This document shows, in pieces, positions 35,408-45,243 of a stretch of DNA of 64,000 nucleotides. A model generated the notes under the pieces. That model had not been told where the DNA came from. It did no database searches and worked only from the letters and a program-made list of their open reading frames with translations. The stretch is from NCBI RefSeq assembly GCF_021864535.1, contig NZ_JAKJIC010000004.1, forward strand, positions 62,001 to 126,000. Reading direction: 5' to 3'. Origin of the DNA: Oryzibacter oryziterrae. GTDB taxonomy: Bacteria > Pseudomonadota > Alphaproteobacteria > Rhizobiales > Pleomorphomonadaceae. Numbering within the stretch: the first letter of the stretch is position 1; each line of letters starts with the position of its first letter. The position numbers and the translations under genes were made by a program.

Positions 35408-35834
35408 TGATCCTCCGCGCGGCCGGCTCCGTGAGGTCCGCCCCGCAGCGGTCGTCATCGGCAAGCCGTCGTTCCACCAAAAAAACGTTTCCAGCCAAGG
35501 TCCTGACGTGGATCCGTGTCCCCCTGAGGCGATGGTTCCCCACCCGCGAACCGCGCCGTGCATGCCTTGCCCTTCAAGACTAGCGCGTCCCGCCGCATCG
35601 GTCGACAGCTGCAAGCGTCGCAGCCCCCGCAACGTGTGGATGAAGGAATTTCATCATTGTGATCGATAACCTTTGACGAAATCCTCTGAAATCGACCATT
35701 GTCTTAGGCCCGCCGGTCTTGTGGCTGGTCTGATGGCCGCCTATTCTTGCAGATCAGCTTTGCCTGATCCGGCCTTTGCCGAAGCAGGCCTGGCCGCCGA
35801 ATGCGTGTGCATGTGACCGGCGAAAGGAAGAACC
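35408..35834. other. Divergent regB-phaZ promoter region
   Basis: 427 bp with no supported gene. A short inverted repeat GATGAA-N5-TTCATC lies at 35639-35655. Promoters for regB (minus) and phaZ (plus) must be here. I see no FNR box, sigma-54 element or GC-rich hairpin that can be named with confidence. Confidence 0.45.
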
Positions 35835-37343
35835 GTGCCGTTCTACCATCTCTACGAATTCAATCACGCAGCCATGGGGCCGGTCAGGGCGGCTGCGGAC
35901 ATGACGCGGCTCATCTATCAGAACCCGCTCAATCCCTGGTCACAGACGCAGGTCGGCAGGTCCATTGCGGCCGCCTGCGAGGTATTCGAACGCACCACGC
36001 GCCGCTATGCCAAGCCGGAGTTCGGCCTTCCCACCACCACCGTCTCGGGCGTCCGTGTCCCGGTGACCGAGAGCGTGGTCTGGTCAAAGCCCTTCTGCAA
36101 TCTCCTGCATTTCGAGCGTGCGGTTCCCAATCCCGATCGCGTCGATCCCAAGGTGCTCGTGGTCTCGCCCATGTCGGGCCACTATGCCACGCTGCTGCGC
36201 GGCACGGTCGAGGCGCTGCTGCCCCGCCACGACGTCTTCATCACCGACTGGATCGACGCCCGTCTGGTGCCCGTCGCCGAAGGCGCCTTCGACCTCGACG
36301 ACTATATCGATTACATCATCGAGATGATCCACCACATGGGGCCGGACGTGCATGTGGTTGCCGTCTGCCAGCCTTCGGTGCCGGTGCTCGCCGCCGTGTC
36401 GCTGATGGAGGCGCGGCAGGACCCGCTGTCGCCGCTCAGCATGACCCTGATGGGCGGACCGATCGACACCCGCTGCAGTCCCACCGCCGTCAACCGCCTC
36501 GCCGAGGAAAAGGGCACCGACTGGTTCCGCCGCAACGTCATCATGAAGGTGCCGTTCCCCCATCCCGGCGTCTATCGCGACGTCTACCCGGGCTTCCTGC
36601 AGCTGACCGGCTTCATGAGCATGAACCTTGATCGCCACCTCGGCGCCCACAAGGATTTCTTTGTGCAACTGGTGAAGGGCGACGGCGATTCGGCCGAAAA
36701 GCACCGGGAGTTCTACGACGAATATCTCGCCGTCATGGATCTGACCGCCGAGTTCTACCTGCAGACCGTCGAAACCGTGTTCATCAGCCATTGCCTGCCG
36801 CGCGGCCAGATGACCCATCGCGGCGAACGGGTCGACCCCGGCGCCATCCGCACCTGCGCCCTGTTCACGGTCGAGGGCGAGAAGGACGACATCACCGGCG
36901 GTGGCCAGACCGAGGCCGCTCACGCACTCTGCACCGGGCTGCCGGCCGAGATGAAGGTGCACTATACCCAGCCCGACGTCGGCCATTACGGCGTCTTCAA
37001 CGGCTCGCGCTGGCGCGCCGAGATCTGCCCGCGCCTCAGCGACTTCATCCTCACCCACAACGCGCGCACCCGCACCGCCAAGGGCCGCGTCAAGCCGGTG
37101 GTCCGGAAGAAGGCGCCGCTGCCCTCCCAGGCCGTGGTGCATGATCTCAAGCGCCTCACCGGCGTCACGCCGCGCCTTGAAGCCCAGCTGAACCGCGAGG
37201 GCATCTTCCTGTTCCAGCAGCTGGCGGAACTCTCGCCCGAACAGGTCGCCGACCTCGACCGCCGCCTGGGTCTCAAGGCCAGGGTGACCTCGGCCTCCTG
37301 GGTCGCAGAGGCCCGCCGTTTGGCCGCCGAACTTCAGGCCTGA
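35835..37343 (+). CDS. phaZ: Intracellular polyhydroxyalkanoate depolymerase with C-terminal helix-hairpin-helix-like domain
   Basis: It mobilises stored PHB. Residues 1 to about 410 match the PhaZ1-type intracellular depolymerase: LYEFNHAAMGPVRAAADM at the start, the cysteine nucleophile in VCQPSVPVLAA (C178), PMSGHYATLLRGTV, FTVEGEKDDI with a likely catalytic Asp, and DVGHYGVFNG with the His. The usual length is about 410; this one has 502. The extra tail (about 437-500: DLKRLTGVTPRLEAQLNREG and onward to ASWVAEARRLAAEL) resembles the helix-hairpin-helix module fused to NuoE and L21 in some Hyphomicrobiales. Its role here is unknown; granule or DNA association is speculation. Confidence 0.92.
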   Translation: MPFYHLYEFNHAAMGPVRAAADMTRLIYQNPLNPWSQTQVGRSIAAACEVFERTTRRYAKPEFGLPTTTVSGVRVPVTESVVWSKPFCNLLHFERAVPNPDRVDPKVLVVSPMSGHYATLLRGTVEALLPRHDVFITDWIDARLVPVAEGAFDLDDYIDYIIEMIHHMGPDVHVVAVCQPSVPVLAAVSLMEARQDPLSPLSMTLMGGPIDTRCSPTAVNRLAEEKGTDWFRRNVIMKVPFPHPGVYRDVYPGFLQLTGFMSMNLDRHLGAHKDFFVQLVKGDGDSAEKHREFYDEYLAVMDLTAEFYLQTVETVFISHCLPRGQMTHRGERVDPGAIRTCALFTVEGEKDDITGGGQTEAAHALCTGLPAEMKVHYTQPDVGHYGVFNGSRWRAEICPRLSDFILTHNARTRTAKGRVKPVVRKKAPLPSQAVVHDLKRLTGVTPRLEAQLNREGIFLFQQLAELSPEQVADLDRRLGLKARVTSASWVAEARRLAAELQA

Positions 37344-37379
37344 TGCCCTTGCGGGCAAGGCCAGGACGTCCGCCAAAAC

Positions 37380-37413
37380 AAATCCGCCTGCGACGGCTGC
37401 CGCAGGCGGATTT
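37380..37413. terminator. Bidirectional terminator between phaZ and trxA
   Basis: A perfect 13-bp stem AAATCCGCCTGCG (37380-37392) pairs with 37401-37413 around an 8-nt loop; T runs are present on both strands. Confidence 0.85.
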
Positions 37414-37444
37414 CAATTGACGCAAAAACCAGGCTCGATCGCGC

Positions 37445-37765
37445 TTACAGCGCGGCCTTGATCCAGTTGTTCAGGTCGCTCTTGGGGGCCGCGCCCACCT
37501 TCATGGCAACCGGCTGGCCGCCCTTGAAGATGATCAGCGTCGGGATCGAGCGCACGCCATACTTGATGGCGGTGTTGTTGTTCTCGTCGATGTTCAGCTT
37601 GGCGATGCTCACCTTGCCGTCCAGCTCGCCGGCGATCTCTTCCAGCGCCGGGGCGATCATGCGGCACGGACCGCACCACTCGGCCCAGAAGTCGACGACG
37701 ACGGGCGTCGACGATTCCAGCACGTCCGGGCCAAACGACTGATCGGTTACTTTCTTGGTCGCCAT
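37445..37765 (-). CDS. trxA: Thioredoxin
   Basis: A 106-residue cytoplasmic thiol-disulfide reductase with the active site [10 protein letters not shown] (C31 and C34) and the cis-Pro in SIPTLIIF. Length is standard. The ATG at 37765 follows GAGGA. It is the last gene of the addB-addA-trxA series, as usual in Hyphomicrobiales, but a 202-bp gap from addA leaves room for its own promoter. Confidence 0.98.
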   Translation of the reverse strand: MATKKVTDQSFGPDVLESSTPVVVDFWAEWCGPCRMIAPALEEIAGELDGKVSIAKLNIDENNNTAIKYGVRSIPTLIIFKGGQPVAMKVGAAPKSDLNNWIKAAL

Positions 37766-37967
37766 GTCTTTATCCTCACGCTCAACAAGACCCGGGTCGC
37801 GCAAGGACGTCGGGCTTACGATTGACCGTGAAAGTAGGTGGGCACGGGGCGTCCGTCAAGGCCGGCGCAAGCGGGAACCGATCTACATTTCGTGATATCA
37901 AAGTGAAGTAAACGCTATATGCAGAGGGTCGCGCCTATTCCCGCTCGGGTGCGCTTCTCGCGCCGTC

Positions 37968-40900
37968 TCATTTGTCCACCGGCTTTTCCGCTTCCGACGC
38001 AAGATAGGCGGCAAGACTCCGGTCCAGATCGTCGGCCGCGGCCGGATCGAACCGAGCCACCTCCGTCCAGAGAATGCCGGCTGTGATCCGTCGCCCGGGC
38101 CACAGATCGGCGAGCACGGCCCGATAGAGCGCCAGCTGCAGCAGATAGGCGTCCGGAATGCGCCTCGGCGGCATGCGGCTGGTCTTGTAGTCGACGATCA
38201 GGACTTCGTCCGGCGTCACCGCCATGCGGTCGATCTGGCCTGAGACACTGATCCGGCGCCCGCCCGCACGGATCGTGCCGGATACGGCGGCTTCCGCCCG
38301 GCTGCCGGCCGAGAACAGCGCGGTCAGTTCCGGCGCGTCGAGAATGGCGATGACCTGGGCCACGAGGCTTTCGCGCTCCTCTGCGGCTAGGTCCGGCAAT
38401 TGCCGCTCCACAAAGGCAAGCGCCTGCGCGCGCCGCTCCGTCGGCGCCACCTCCGGCAAGAGCTCGAGCAGGCGATGCAGTGCCGTGCCGCGAACAGAAG
38501 CTTCGCTCGGCTGATCCTCCTCCTCCTCCGCCTGCCCCTCGCTCCAGGCCGAGGACGGACGCACGGCGCGCGTCTCCAGCGTCGCATCCACCGGGGTGAA
38601 AAGCCAGTCCGGCAGCGCCGCCGGCGGGCTTACGTTCAAGCTCTCCGCGCGCGGTGGGGCCGGTGGCTCTTCCTGTGCCGCCCGCCAGCGCCAGGCCGCA
38701 ACGCTGCCGTCGGCGGCCATCACCTCTTCGGCCTCGCCCCTCAGGGCCGCGCTCACCAGCCCGTGCCAGCGCTGCTCCGACCCTTTCTCGAAGCGGCGGA
38801 TGCCCGCCACGATCAACCGGTCACGGGCGCGCGTCAGCCCCACATAGAGCAGCCGGCGATATTCTTCCTCCTGCGCCCGCAGGAAATGCTCGCCGGCCGC
38901 CGCCACCGGTTCGGGCTTGGCGCCGGCGGCAGGCCAGATCAGCGGCGCTCTCTCGCCCTCAAGGCGCAGCACGGTCGGCAGATTGTGGCCGCTCGCCGGC
39001 GCGTCGCCGGGATCGACCAGAAACACCACCGGCGCCTCCAGGCCCTTGGACCCGTGCACCGTCATCACTCTGACTTCGTCGCGGCTTGCGTCCAGCTCGC
39101 GCTTGATCTTCTCCCCGCCCTTCTGCAGGCGATCGATGAAGCCGTGCAGACCGGCCGCCTCCTGGCCCTCATAGGTGATCACCAGCGACAGGAACTCGTC
39201 GATCACCTCGTCCGCCTCGCGGCCGAAGCGGGCGCGATAGGTGGCGCGCGCGCCTTCCGGTCCGACGATTCGCGCAAAGAAATCATAGGGCTCGCCGCGA
39301 TCGCTGTGGCGCATCCAGCCGCTCACGCGCGCCTGCAGCGCTTTTGCGCCCTCAAGGCCGGCGTCCGCCGCCGCCCGCACCGCCGTCCAGAGCCGCCCCT
39401 TGCGCCCATGTGCGAGGTCGAGCAACGCGTCGTCGTCGAGCCCGATCAGGGGCGAGCGGGCAACGGTGGCGAGCGCCAGATCGTCATCGGGCAGCAGCGC
39501 CACCCGCGCCGCCGCCAGAAGGTCCTGCGTGATGATATGGCCGATCACGTCGAGCCGGTCTGCGCCAGCCACCGCCACACCGCGCAGCTTCAGCGCCCGG
39601 TTCACCGCGTCGACGAACGGCCCGCGCTTGCGCACGAGAATCAGCACGTCGCCCGGACGGATGCGCGCGCCCGTGGCCGGCAACCGCTCCTCACGCTGGA
39701 ACCAGCCGGCGATCTCTCCGGCGATGCGGTTGGCAAGCTGCACCTGCGGGCTGCCGGACGAGGCCTGATCCACCGGCGCATGCCAGTCGTCGCTGCGCGC
39801 CTGCTCCTGCCGCTCGATCTCCGGCCAGAGTTCCACCAGCCCCGGTTCGCGGGCGCGCACCGTCTCGTGCACCGTCGGCCCCGCCTCGGTCGACAGGCCC
39901 GCATGCGCCATGGGGCTTTGAAACACCTTGTCCACCGCCCCCACCACCGCTGCGGTCGAGCGGAAGGACAAGGTCAGGCTGAGATCATGCACCACCTTGC
40001 GGGCGCCGCGCAGCCGGTCGCCGAAGGTGCGGCGTGCGTGGCCGAACAGATGCGGCGCCGCCCCCTGGAAGGAGTAGATCGATTGCTTCTCGTCGCCCAC
40101 CGCAAAGATGGTGCGGTTGCGCTCTGCCCGGGCGCCCTCGCCGGCGTGGAAGTCGCCGGTCAGCGCCTCGATGATCTGCCACTGGCGCGGGCTGGTGTCC
40201 TGCGCCTCGTCCACCAGCACATGGTCGAGGCCTTCGTCCAGCTTGTATTGCACCCAGGCCGCCGCGTCCGAGCGCGACAGCAGCGCCGCCGCCCGTTCGA
40301 TCAGGTCGTTGAAGTCGAGCGCGCCGCGCCGCGCCTTGTTGGCCTGGATGAGGCCGATCATGCGGTCTGCCACCAGCGCCAGCGCCGCCGTCCGCTCCAC
40401 CGTGTCGAGAATCGTCAACAGCTGCTCGAGTTCCACAAGCCGCTGGGCCTCGCGGGCAAAGCGCTCGTTGGCGTCCGGCAGATGCTTCTCCACCTCCTTG
40501 GTGAAGGCGCGTTTCTTGGGTTCCAGGTCCTTGGTCAGGAAGATCGCGCGCCAGATCAGCCGCCGCGCCGCGTCGCTCGGTGCCACCAAGGCCGCCCGGA
40601 AGCCGTTGGCCATGTCCTGCATGGTCTTGGAGGCCCGGTCGAGCACGTCGATCAGCGGGCTGAGCGTTGTTCCGGGGAAGCCCGGCGCGGCCGCATAGCT
40701 CGCCAACACCCCCGAGCACGTGACGCCCGCCGGTGCCCCGAGCCTTGCGGGCAGGGCGGCGAGCGCCGTTGCAAGGTCGCCCTCGGCGCGGATCCAGTCG
40801 CCGAAGGCCTCCCGTTCGGCGATCATCGCCTTCAGCACCCCGTCCAGCCCCTGGTCGGAGACGAGCCGCACCATCGTGCGGAACGCCCGCGCCAGCGCCC

Positions 40901-41417
40901 CCTCGGGATCGGCGGCAACCGTGGCCGTCAGCTCGGATTTCGCCTCCGCATAGAGGTCTGCGGCGGCCACATCGTCCAGCACGGTGAAGCGGCCGTCGAG
41001 ATTGGCCTCCAACGCGAAGCGTTGCAGCAGCGCCTCGGCGAAGGCGTGGATGGTCTGCACCTTGAGTCCGCCCGGCGTCTCCAGCGCCCGGGCAAACAGC
41101 TGCCGCGCCTGTTCGAGGCGCGCGCCGTCCGCCCGTCCCTCCTCGATGTCGGTGACGACCTTGGCCAGCGTCGCGTCGTCCAGCGTCGCCCAGCGACCGA
41201 GTTCCTCGAACACGCGATTGGCCATCTCCGCCGCCGCCGCCTTGGTGAAGGTCAGGCAGAGGATGCGGCCTGGATCGGCGCCATCCAGCAGCAGCCGGAT
41301 CACCCGTCGCGTCAGAACGAAGGTCTTGCCCGAGCCGGCATTGGCCGACACGAAGGCCGAGGCCCGCGGATCGGTGGCGCGCGCCTGGTTCTCGCGCGTA
41401 TGCTGGGGGATCTTCAT
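37968..41417 (-). CDS. addA: Double-strand break repair helicase AddA
   Basis: The UvrD-like helicase/nuclease subunit of AddAB, which processes DNA ends for RecA. The 1,149-residue protein has Walker A SANAGSGKTF (about 24-33), LCLTFTKAAAAEMANRV (motif Ia), VDEAQDTSP (motif II, about 395), AVGDEKQSIYSFQGA (III), RRLLYVGLTRARDRLIVA (VI), and the C-terminal RecB-type nuclease with EVLIVDYKTSRMP (about 1085). Its start overlaps the addB stop by 4 bp (ATGA). Confidence 0.97.
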   Translation of the reverse strand: MKIPQHTRENQARATDPRASAFVSANAGSGKTFVLTRRVIRLLLDGADPGRILCLTFTKAAAAEMANRVFEELGRWATLDDATLAKVVTDIEEGRADGARLEQARQLFARALETPGGLKVQTIHAFAEALLQRFALEANLDGRFTVLDDVAAADLYAEAKSELTATVAADPEGALARAFRTMVRLVSDQGLDGVLKAMIAEREAFGDWIRAEGDLATALAALPARLGAPAGVTCSGVLASYAAAPGFPGTTLSPLIDVLDRASKTMQDMANGFRAALVAPSDAARRLIWRAIFLTKDLEPKKRAFTKEVEKHLPDANERFAREAQRLVELEQLLTILDTVERTAALALVADRMIGLIQANKARRGALDFNDLIERAAALLSRSDAAAWVQYKLDEGLDHVLVDEAQDTSPRQWQIIEALTGDFHAGEGARAERNRTIFAVGDEKQSIYSFQGAAPHLFGHARRTFGDRLRGARKVVHDLSLTLSFRSTAAVVGAVDKVFQSPMAHAGLSTEAGPTVHETVRAREPGLVELWPEIERQEQARSDDWHAPVDQASSGSPQVQLANRIAGEIAGWFQREERLPATGARIRPGDVLILVRKRGPFVDAVNRALKLRGVAVAGADRLDVIGHIITQDLLAAARVALLPDDDLALATVARSPLIGLDDDALLDLAHGRKGRLWTAVRAAADAGLEGAKALQARVSGWMRHSDRGEPYDFFARIVGPEGARATYRARFGREADEVIDEFLSLVITYEGQEAAGLHGFIDRLQKGGEKIKRELDASRDEVRVMTVHGSKGLEAPVVFLVDPGDAPASGHNLPTVLRLEGERAPLIWPAAGAKPEPVAAAGEHFLRAQEEEYRRLLYVGLTRARDRLIVAGIRRFEKGSEQRWHGLVSAALRGEAEEVMAADGSVAAWRWRAAQEEPPAPPRAESLNVSPPAALPDWLFTPVDATLETRAVRPSSAWSEGQAEEEEDQPSEASVRGTALHRLLELLPEVAPTERRAQALAFVERQLPDLAAEERESLVAQVIAILDAPELTALFSAGSRAEAAVSGTIRAGGRRISVSGQIDRMAVTPDEVLIVDYKTSRMPPRRIPDAYLLQLALYRAVLADLWPGRRITAGILWTEVARFDPAAADDLDRSLAAYLASEAEKPVDK

Positions 41418-44400
41418 GCCTCGCCATCCCCCTCGTCGGCAGCGATCTGCCATTCCTGCACGCGCGCCAGATGATCATAGTCGCCCGACACCGCCTGCTT
41501 GAACGGCCGCGCCCGTGAGAGGTAGCCGCGCGCCGGATCGTCATAGGCGGCGATGAGGCTTGTCAGGCGCGATTCTGCCTCGGCGATGGTCTCGGCCAGG
41601 GTGGCGCTGCGCGTCCCCTTCTTGTCCTCGTGGCCGGTATAGACCCGCGTCTCGTCGCGACCGCCGATGCCGCTCAGCACCACGTGGATCAACTCGGCCG
41701 TCTCGCGCGGTCCCAGCATCCCGAAGCCGCCATGGCCGGCAATCACCGCTTCCAGCGGCAGCTGCGGCGTCAGTTGGGCGGCGATCTGCGCCGCCGTCGG
41801 CGCCGCACCGGTCTTGAAGTCGATGATGCTGACCCGCCCGTCCGTCTCCACGTCGATGCGGTCGGCGCGCCCGGTCAGGGTGAACTCGCCGGCGGGCGCC
41901 GCAAAGGTCAGCTGCCCCTTGATCTCCGGATGCCGGGCAAGCGGCGCCCGCACGGCCTCGAAGCAGGTCACGAAATAGTCCGCGATCGCTTCAAAGCGCG
42001 GCCACCACTGGGCATGCATCTCGGGATAATCGCCGAGCAGGCGGGCAAAATGGCTCCGGCCGATCTCGATCAGCGCCGCCACGGCCCGCCCGTCATGGGC
42101 GCCACTCCAGGTGGACGCGAATTCGGCGAGAATGCCGTGCAGCAGCGTGCCGCGCGTGCCGAAGTCGGGCAACTCGCCGAGATCGTCGAGCGGCTTCAGC
42201 TGAAGAATGCGCCGGGCATAGACGGCGTAAGGGTCGCGGATCAGCGTCTCGATCTCGGTCACCGACAATTGCCGTGGCCGTGCCGCCACCGGTGGCGTCG
42301 GATTGGGCCGTTCGGCCAGCGCCGCGCGTGGTCGATCGTCGATGGCCCGTGCCCAGGCCACATAGCAAGCCCCGGCGGCGACGAGCCTGTCCGCGCGGTC
42401 CGTGCCGATCAGCCCGATCAGCCGCTGCAGGAAGCGGCTCGGCACCGTCGGTGCCCCGTCCTTGCGCGTCGAGCGCACGATCACCACGTCCGGCGTGCCG
42501 AGCGCTTCGACGAAATCATGGGCGCTGAGGCCGATGCGCACTTCCGGCGCCTGCATGCCGAGCCCGGTTCGCATCGGTCGCGACAGCCAGGGCCCCGTAT
42601 CGATCGCCTGTGGCCAGGTGCCCTCGTTGAGCCCGGCCAGCACCAGCCGGTCGACGCGCAGAAGGCGCGCTTCCAGGGGACCGGTGATGGTCACGCGCGA
42701 ATGCCGGCTCGGCGTCCGCACCAGTTCGTCGCCGATCATCGCCTTCAGCGTCGCCGACCAGTCCCGTCCCGGCAGCGGCAAGTCGGCGTCGGGCGAGGCG
42801 AGATAGCGCTCGCAGAGCCGCTTGAACCCGTCCTCGGCGCGGCCCACCCGTCGTTCCTCGCCCTGGGGCGCTGCGGTCAGCACCTCCAGTGCCGCCCGTT
42901 CGGCCGCGATAAACTGCGACAGCGGCGCCGTGCCGCTCTGCACCAGCGCTTCCAGCGGCTGCAAGGCCTCCACCAGCCGGCGAATCAGGATCTGCGCATC
43001 CTCGACCCCGTCACCCGCCTCCAGCCGCCCGGCCGCTTCCTGCAAGGCCGTGCCGCCACGCCCGAGGCGTGGTCCGCGCAACAGGCGCAACTCGATCAGC
43101 CGCCCGGCGGCCCGCACCCGGCCGGCCTCCAGGCCGAAGCGCGTCTCCGGATGGGCGAGCAGGCTCGCAAGCTTGACCGGCGGATAGCCCTCCTCGACGA
43201 TCTCCGCGATCAACAGCGCCAGCGCGCCATAGGCCGATTGCGACAGCGGCATGCCCGCCGTATCCGCCGCCTCGATGCCGAAGCGGGCAAGTTCGGCGAT
43301 CACCCGCCGCGCCGTGGTGCGGTCGGGCGTCACCAGCATCACCCGCGTGTCGGGCTGTTCCAGTGTTTCCCTGAGCGCGATCGCCGCCGCCAGCGCCTCT
43401 TCCGCTTCATTGGCGGCCAGCGCCAGCCGCACCCCTGCAAAGGCCGCATCCGTGGCGCCGGGGTCGGCGTCGAGCGCGTGAAGATAGTCGGGCCAGAGAT
43501 GCGTCGCATCCGCCGGCACCAGCGCCTTGAACAGCGTGTCGATGCGGCGCGCCATGGGGTCGGGCGGCGCGGTGAGTTCCGTCACCTCGCGCCGGTCGAC
43601 GCCGAGGCGGGCGAGGAGACGGCTCATGGTGTGCTGGCAATGCGGCGGGTCCATGGAAAAGCGGGCGAACAGCGCGTCATCGCTTGAAAGATCGAGGCCG
43701 GGCAGCACCACCGCCCCTTCGGGCAGGCTCAGCACCGCCGCCATCAGGCGCGCAGTGGCGTCCACCGAACCGGTGGAGCCGGCCACGGCCACCGGCCCGC
43801 GCGTACCCTTGGCCATGGCGGCGATGGCCGCATCGATCATTGCCGCCTGGAAATCACCCTGGCCGATGCGTCCGCGCTCGGCCATCAGCGCCGGCAGCGT
43901 TTGCGTGGCAATGTCGAGGAAGGTCAGCGACATCTGCCACCAGGCCGCATAGTCGTCCGGCACCAGCGTGGCGAGCCGGCCCCAGTCCACGCCCTCCAGC
44001 GCCGCCTGATCCATCAGGGCCAGGAGATCGTCGGCCAGACGAAAGGCGTCGGCGGTGGAGTTGGGAACCTTCAGCGCCTGTCCCGACGGCGTCAGATGCC
44101 GGTCGGTGGCCACCAGTTCGCGCCAGCGCCGCACCAGCTGCACCAGCAGCAGCTTGCGGTCGGCGTCGCTCATCACCGGCGGCAGATCGAGCGCCAGCGG
44201 TTCGAGAAGGCCGCCGCTGCCCAGCGCTTCGCCCGCGTCGGCAATGGCCCTGAGGCGCGGCAGGATCACCGCGCCGCCGCCGAAGGCCTCGCGCAACGCC
44301 GCCGAGAGCCCGGCCACGGCCCGCTGCGTCGGCAGGAAGATCGTCACGTCGGCCAGCGCCAGCGGATCGTCGCGATAGCGCCGGCCGGGGAACAGCCGTC

Positions 44401-44479
44401 CGTCCAGCAGAGCCTCGGCCAGCGTCGGCAGGAAGGGCGCCGCCGGATGGATGGTGAGGACGTTGACGGCCCGGCCCAT
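41414..44479 (-). CDS. addB: Double-strand break repair protein AddB
   Basis: The partner subunit of AddAB, with an inactive helicase-like fold and an active nuclease. The 1,021-residue protein has the alphaproteobacterial AddB pattern: VTIFLPTQRAV near 45, LAGLNEGTWPQAIDTGPWLS near 640 and a C-terminal nuclease motif SIIDFKTGAAPT (about 915). No Walker A is seen at the N-terminus. The four-Cys iron-sulfur staple of Bacillus AddB is absent from the C-terminus. The ATG at 44479 (MGRAVNVLTIH) lies 4 bp after the murU-like gene. Confidence 0.95.
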   Translation of the reverse strand: MGRAVNVLTIHPAAPFLPTLAEALLDGRLFPGRRYRDDPLALADVTIFLPTQRAVAGLSAALREAFGGGAVILPRLRAIADAGEALGSGGLLEPLALDLPPVMSDADRKLLLVQLVRRWRELVATDRHLTPSGQALKVPNSTADAFRLADDLLALMDQAALEGVDWGRLATLVPDDYAAWWQMSLTFLDIATQTLPALMAERGRIGQGDFQAAMIDAAIAAMAKGTRGPVAVAGSTGSVDATARLMAAVLSLPEGAVVLPGLDLSSDDALFARFSMDPPHCQHTMSRLLARLGVDRREVTELTAPPDPMARRIDTLFKALVPADATHLWPDYLHALDADPGATDAAFAGVRLALAANEAEEALAAAIALRETLEQPDTRVMLVTPDRTTARRVIAELARFGIEAADTAGMPLSQSAYGALALLIAEIVEEGYPPVKLASLLAHPETRFGLEAGRVRAAGRLIELRLLRGPRLGRGGTALQEAAGRLEAGDGVEDAQILIRRLVEALQPLEALVQSGTAPLSQFIAAERAALEVLTAAPQGEERRVGRAEDGFKRLCERYLASPDADLPLPGRDWSATLKAMIGDELVRTPSRHSRVTITGPLEARLLRVDRLVLAGLNEGTWPQAIDTGPWLSRPMRTGLGMQAPEVRIGLSAHDFVEALGTPDVVIVRSTRKDGAPTVPSRFLQRLIGLIGTDRADRLVAAGACYVAWARAIDDRPRAALAERPNPTPPVAARPRQLSVTEIETLIRDPYAVYARRILQLKPLDDLGELPDFGTRGTLLHGILAEFASTWSGAHDGRAVAALIEIGRSHFARLLGDYPEMHAQWWPRFEAIADYFVTCFEAVRAPLARHPEIKGQLTFAAPAGEFTLTGRADRIDVETDGRVSIIDFKTGAAPTAAQIAAQLTPQLPLEAVIAGHGGFGMLGPRETAELIHVVLSGIGGRDETRVYTGHEDKKGTRSATLAETIAEAESRLTSLIAAYDDPARGYLSRARPFKQAVSGDYDHLARVQEWQIAADEGDGEA

Positions 44480-44483
44480 GATC

Positions 44484-45224
44484 TCAGGCTGCCGACAGGA
44501 GGATCGACCGTTCCGCTTCGCCGATCGCCTCGGGCGTGCCCACATGCAGCCAGATCCCGTCCATGCGCAGCCCGTGCAGGCGGCCCTTGGCGATCAGGTC
44601 GTCGAAGATGCGGTTGAGCGAGAAGGGTTCGGCCTTGTAGCCTTCGAACACCTTCGGCGACAGGATTGCCGCGCCGGCATAGACGAAGGGCGCCACGGTC
44701 CGCTCGCCGCGGCGGCGCAGGCAGCCGTCCACGTCCATCTCGAAGTCGCCGACGCCGTCATAGCCCACCGCGCTCACCGTCGGGGCCAGCATCAGCAGCG
44801 CGTCCATGCGCGTCTCGTCCCAATGGTCCGCCAGCACGTCGAGATTGGCGCGCGGCCCCTCGATCCAGATGGAATCCGAGTTGAGGTGGAAGAAGGGCTC
44901 GTCGCCGAAATGGGCAAGGGCCTTCACCACGCCGCCGCCGGTGTCGAGCAGCCGTTCGCGCTCGTCGGAGATAGTCACCTGGAGATCGCGCCGCTTGACC
45001 ACGTGCACTTCCACGAGATCGGCAAGATAGTGCACGTTCACCACCACTTCCCGCACGGACGCGGCGGCCAGCCGGTCGAACACGCGGTCGATCAGCGCCC
45101 GCCCCAGCACCTCCACCAGAGGCTTCGGCGTCGTTGCCGTGATCGGACGCATGCGTTTGCCGCGGCCAGCGGCGAGAACCATGGCGCGGGACGGACGAAG
45201 GCGAGCGGACGCGGATTTTGTCAT
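44484..45224 (-). CDS. murU: Nucleotidyltransferase, MurU-like (MurNAc-1-phosphate uridylyltransferase)
   Basis: A 246-residue sugar-1-phosphate nucleotidyltransferase with the signature AMVLAAGRGKRMRPITATTP (about 13-32), KPLVEVLG, the metal-binding Asp in FFHLNSDSIW (about 115) and a C-terminal WLHVGTPEAIGEAE. Next to an AmgK-type kinase this fits MurU of the AmgK-MurU shortcut that recycles MurNAc to UDP-MurNAc. The assignment rests on family and context; other NDP-sugar substrates are possible. The start at 45224 follows the conserved length; the stop lies 4 bp from addB. Confidence 0.85.
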   Translation of the reverse strand: MTKSASARLRPSRAMVLAAGRGKRMRPITATTPKPLVEVLGRALIDRVFDRLAAASVREVVVNVHYLADLVEVHVVKRRDLQVTISDERERLLDTGGGVVKALAHFGDEPFFHLNSDSIWIEGPRANLDVLADHWDETRMDALLMLAPTVSAVGYDGVGDFEMDVDGCLRRRGERTVAPFVYAGAAILSPKVFEGYKAEPFSLNRIFDDLIAKGRLHGLRMDGIWLHVGTPEAIGEAERSILLSAA

Positions 45225-45243
45225 GGCGGTCAAGCAAACTCGG

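Noticed and set aside
38400-41474. Long plus-strand open frames opposite addA and addB (over 1,000 and 680 codons)
   Set aside because: Arg/His/Gly-rich, low-complexity translations typical of antisense frames in high-GC DNA; addA and addB on the minus strand carry helicase and nuclease motifs.
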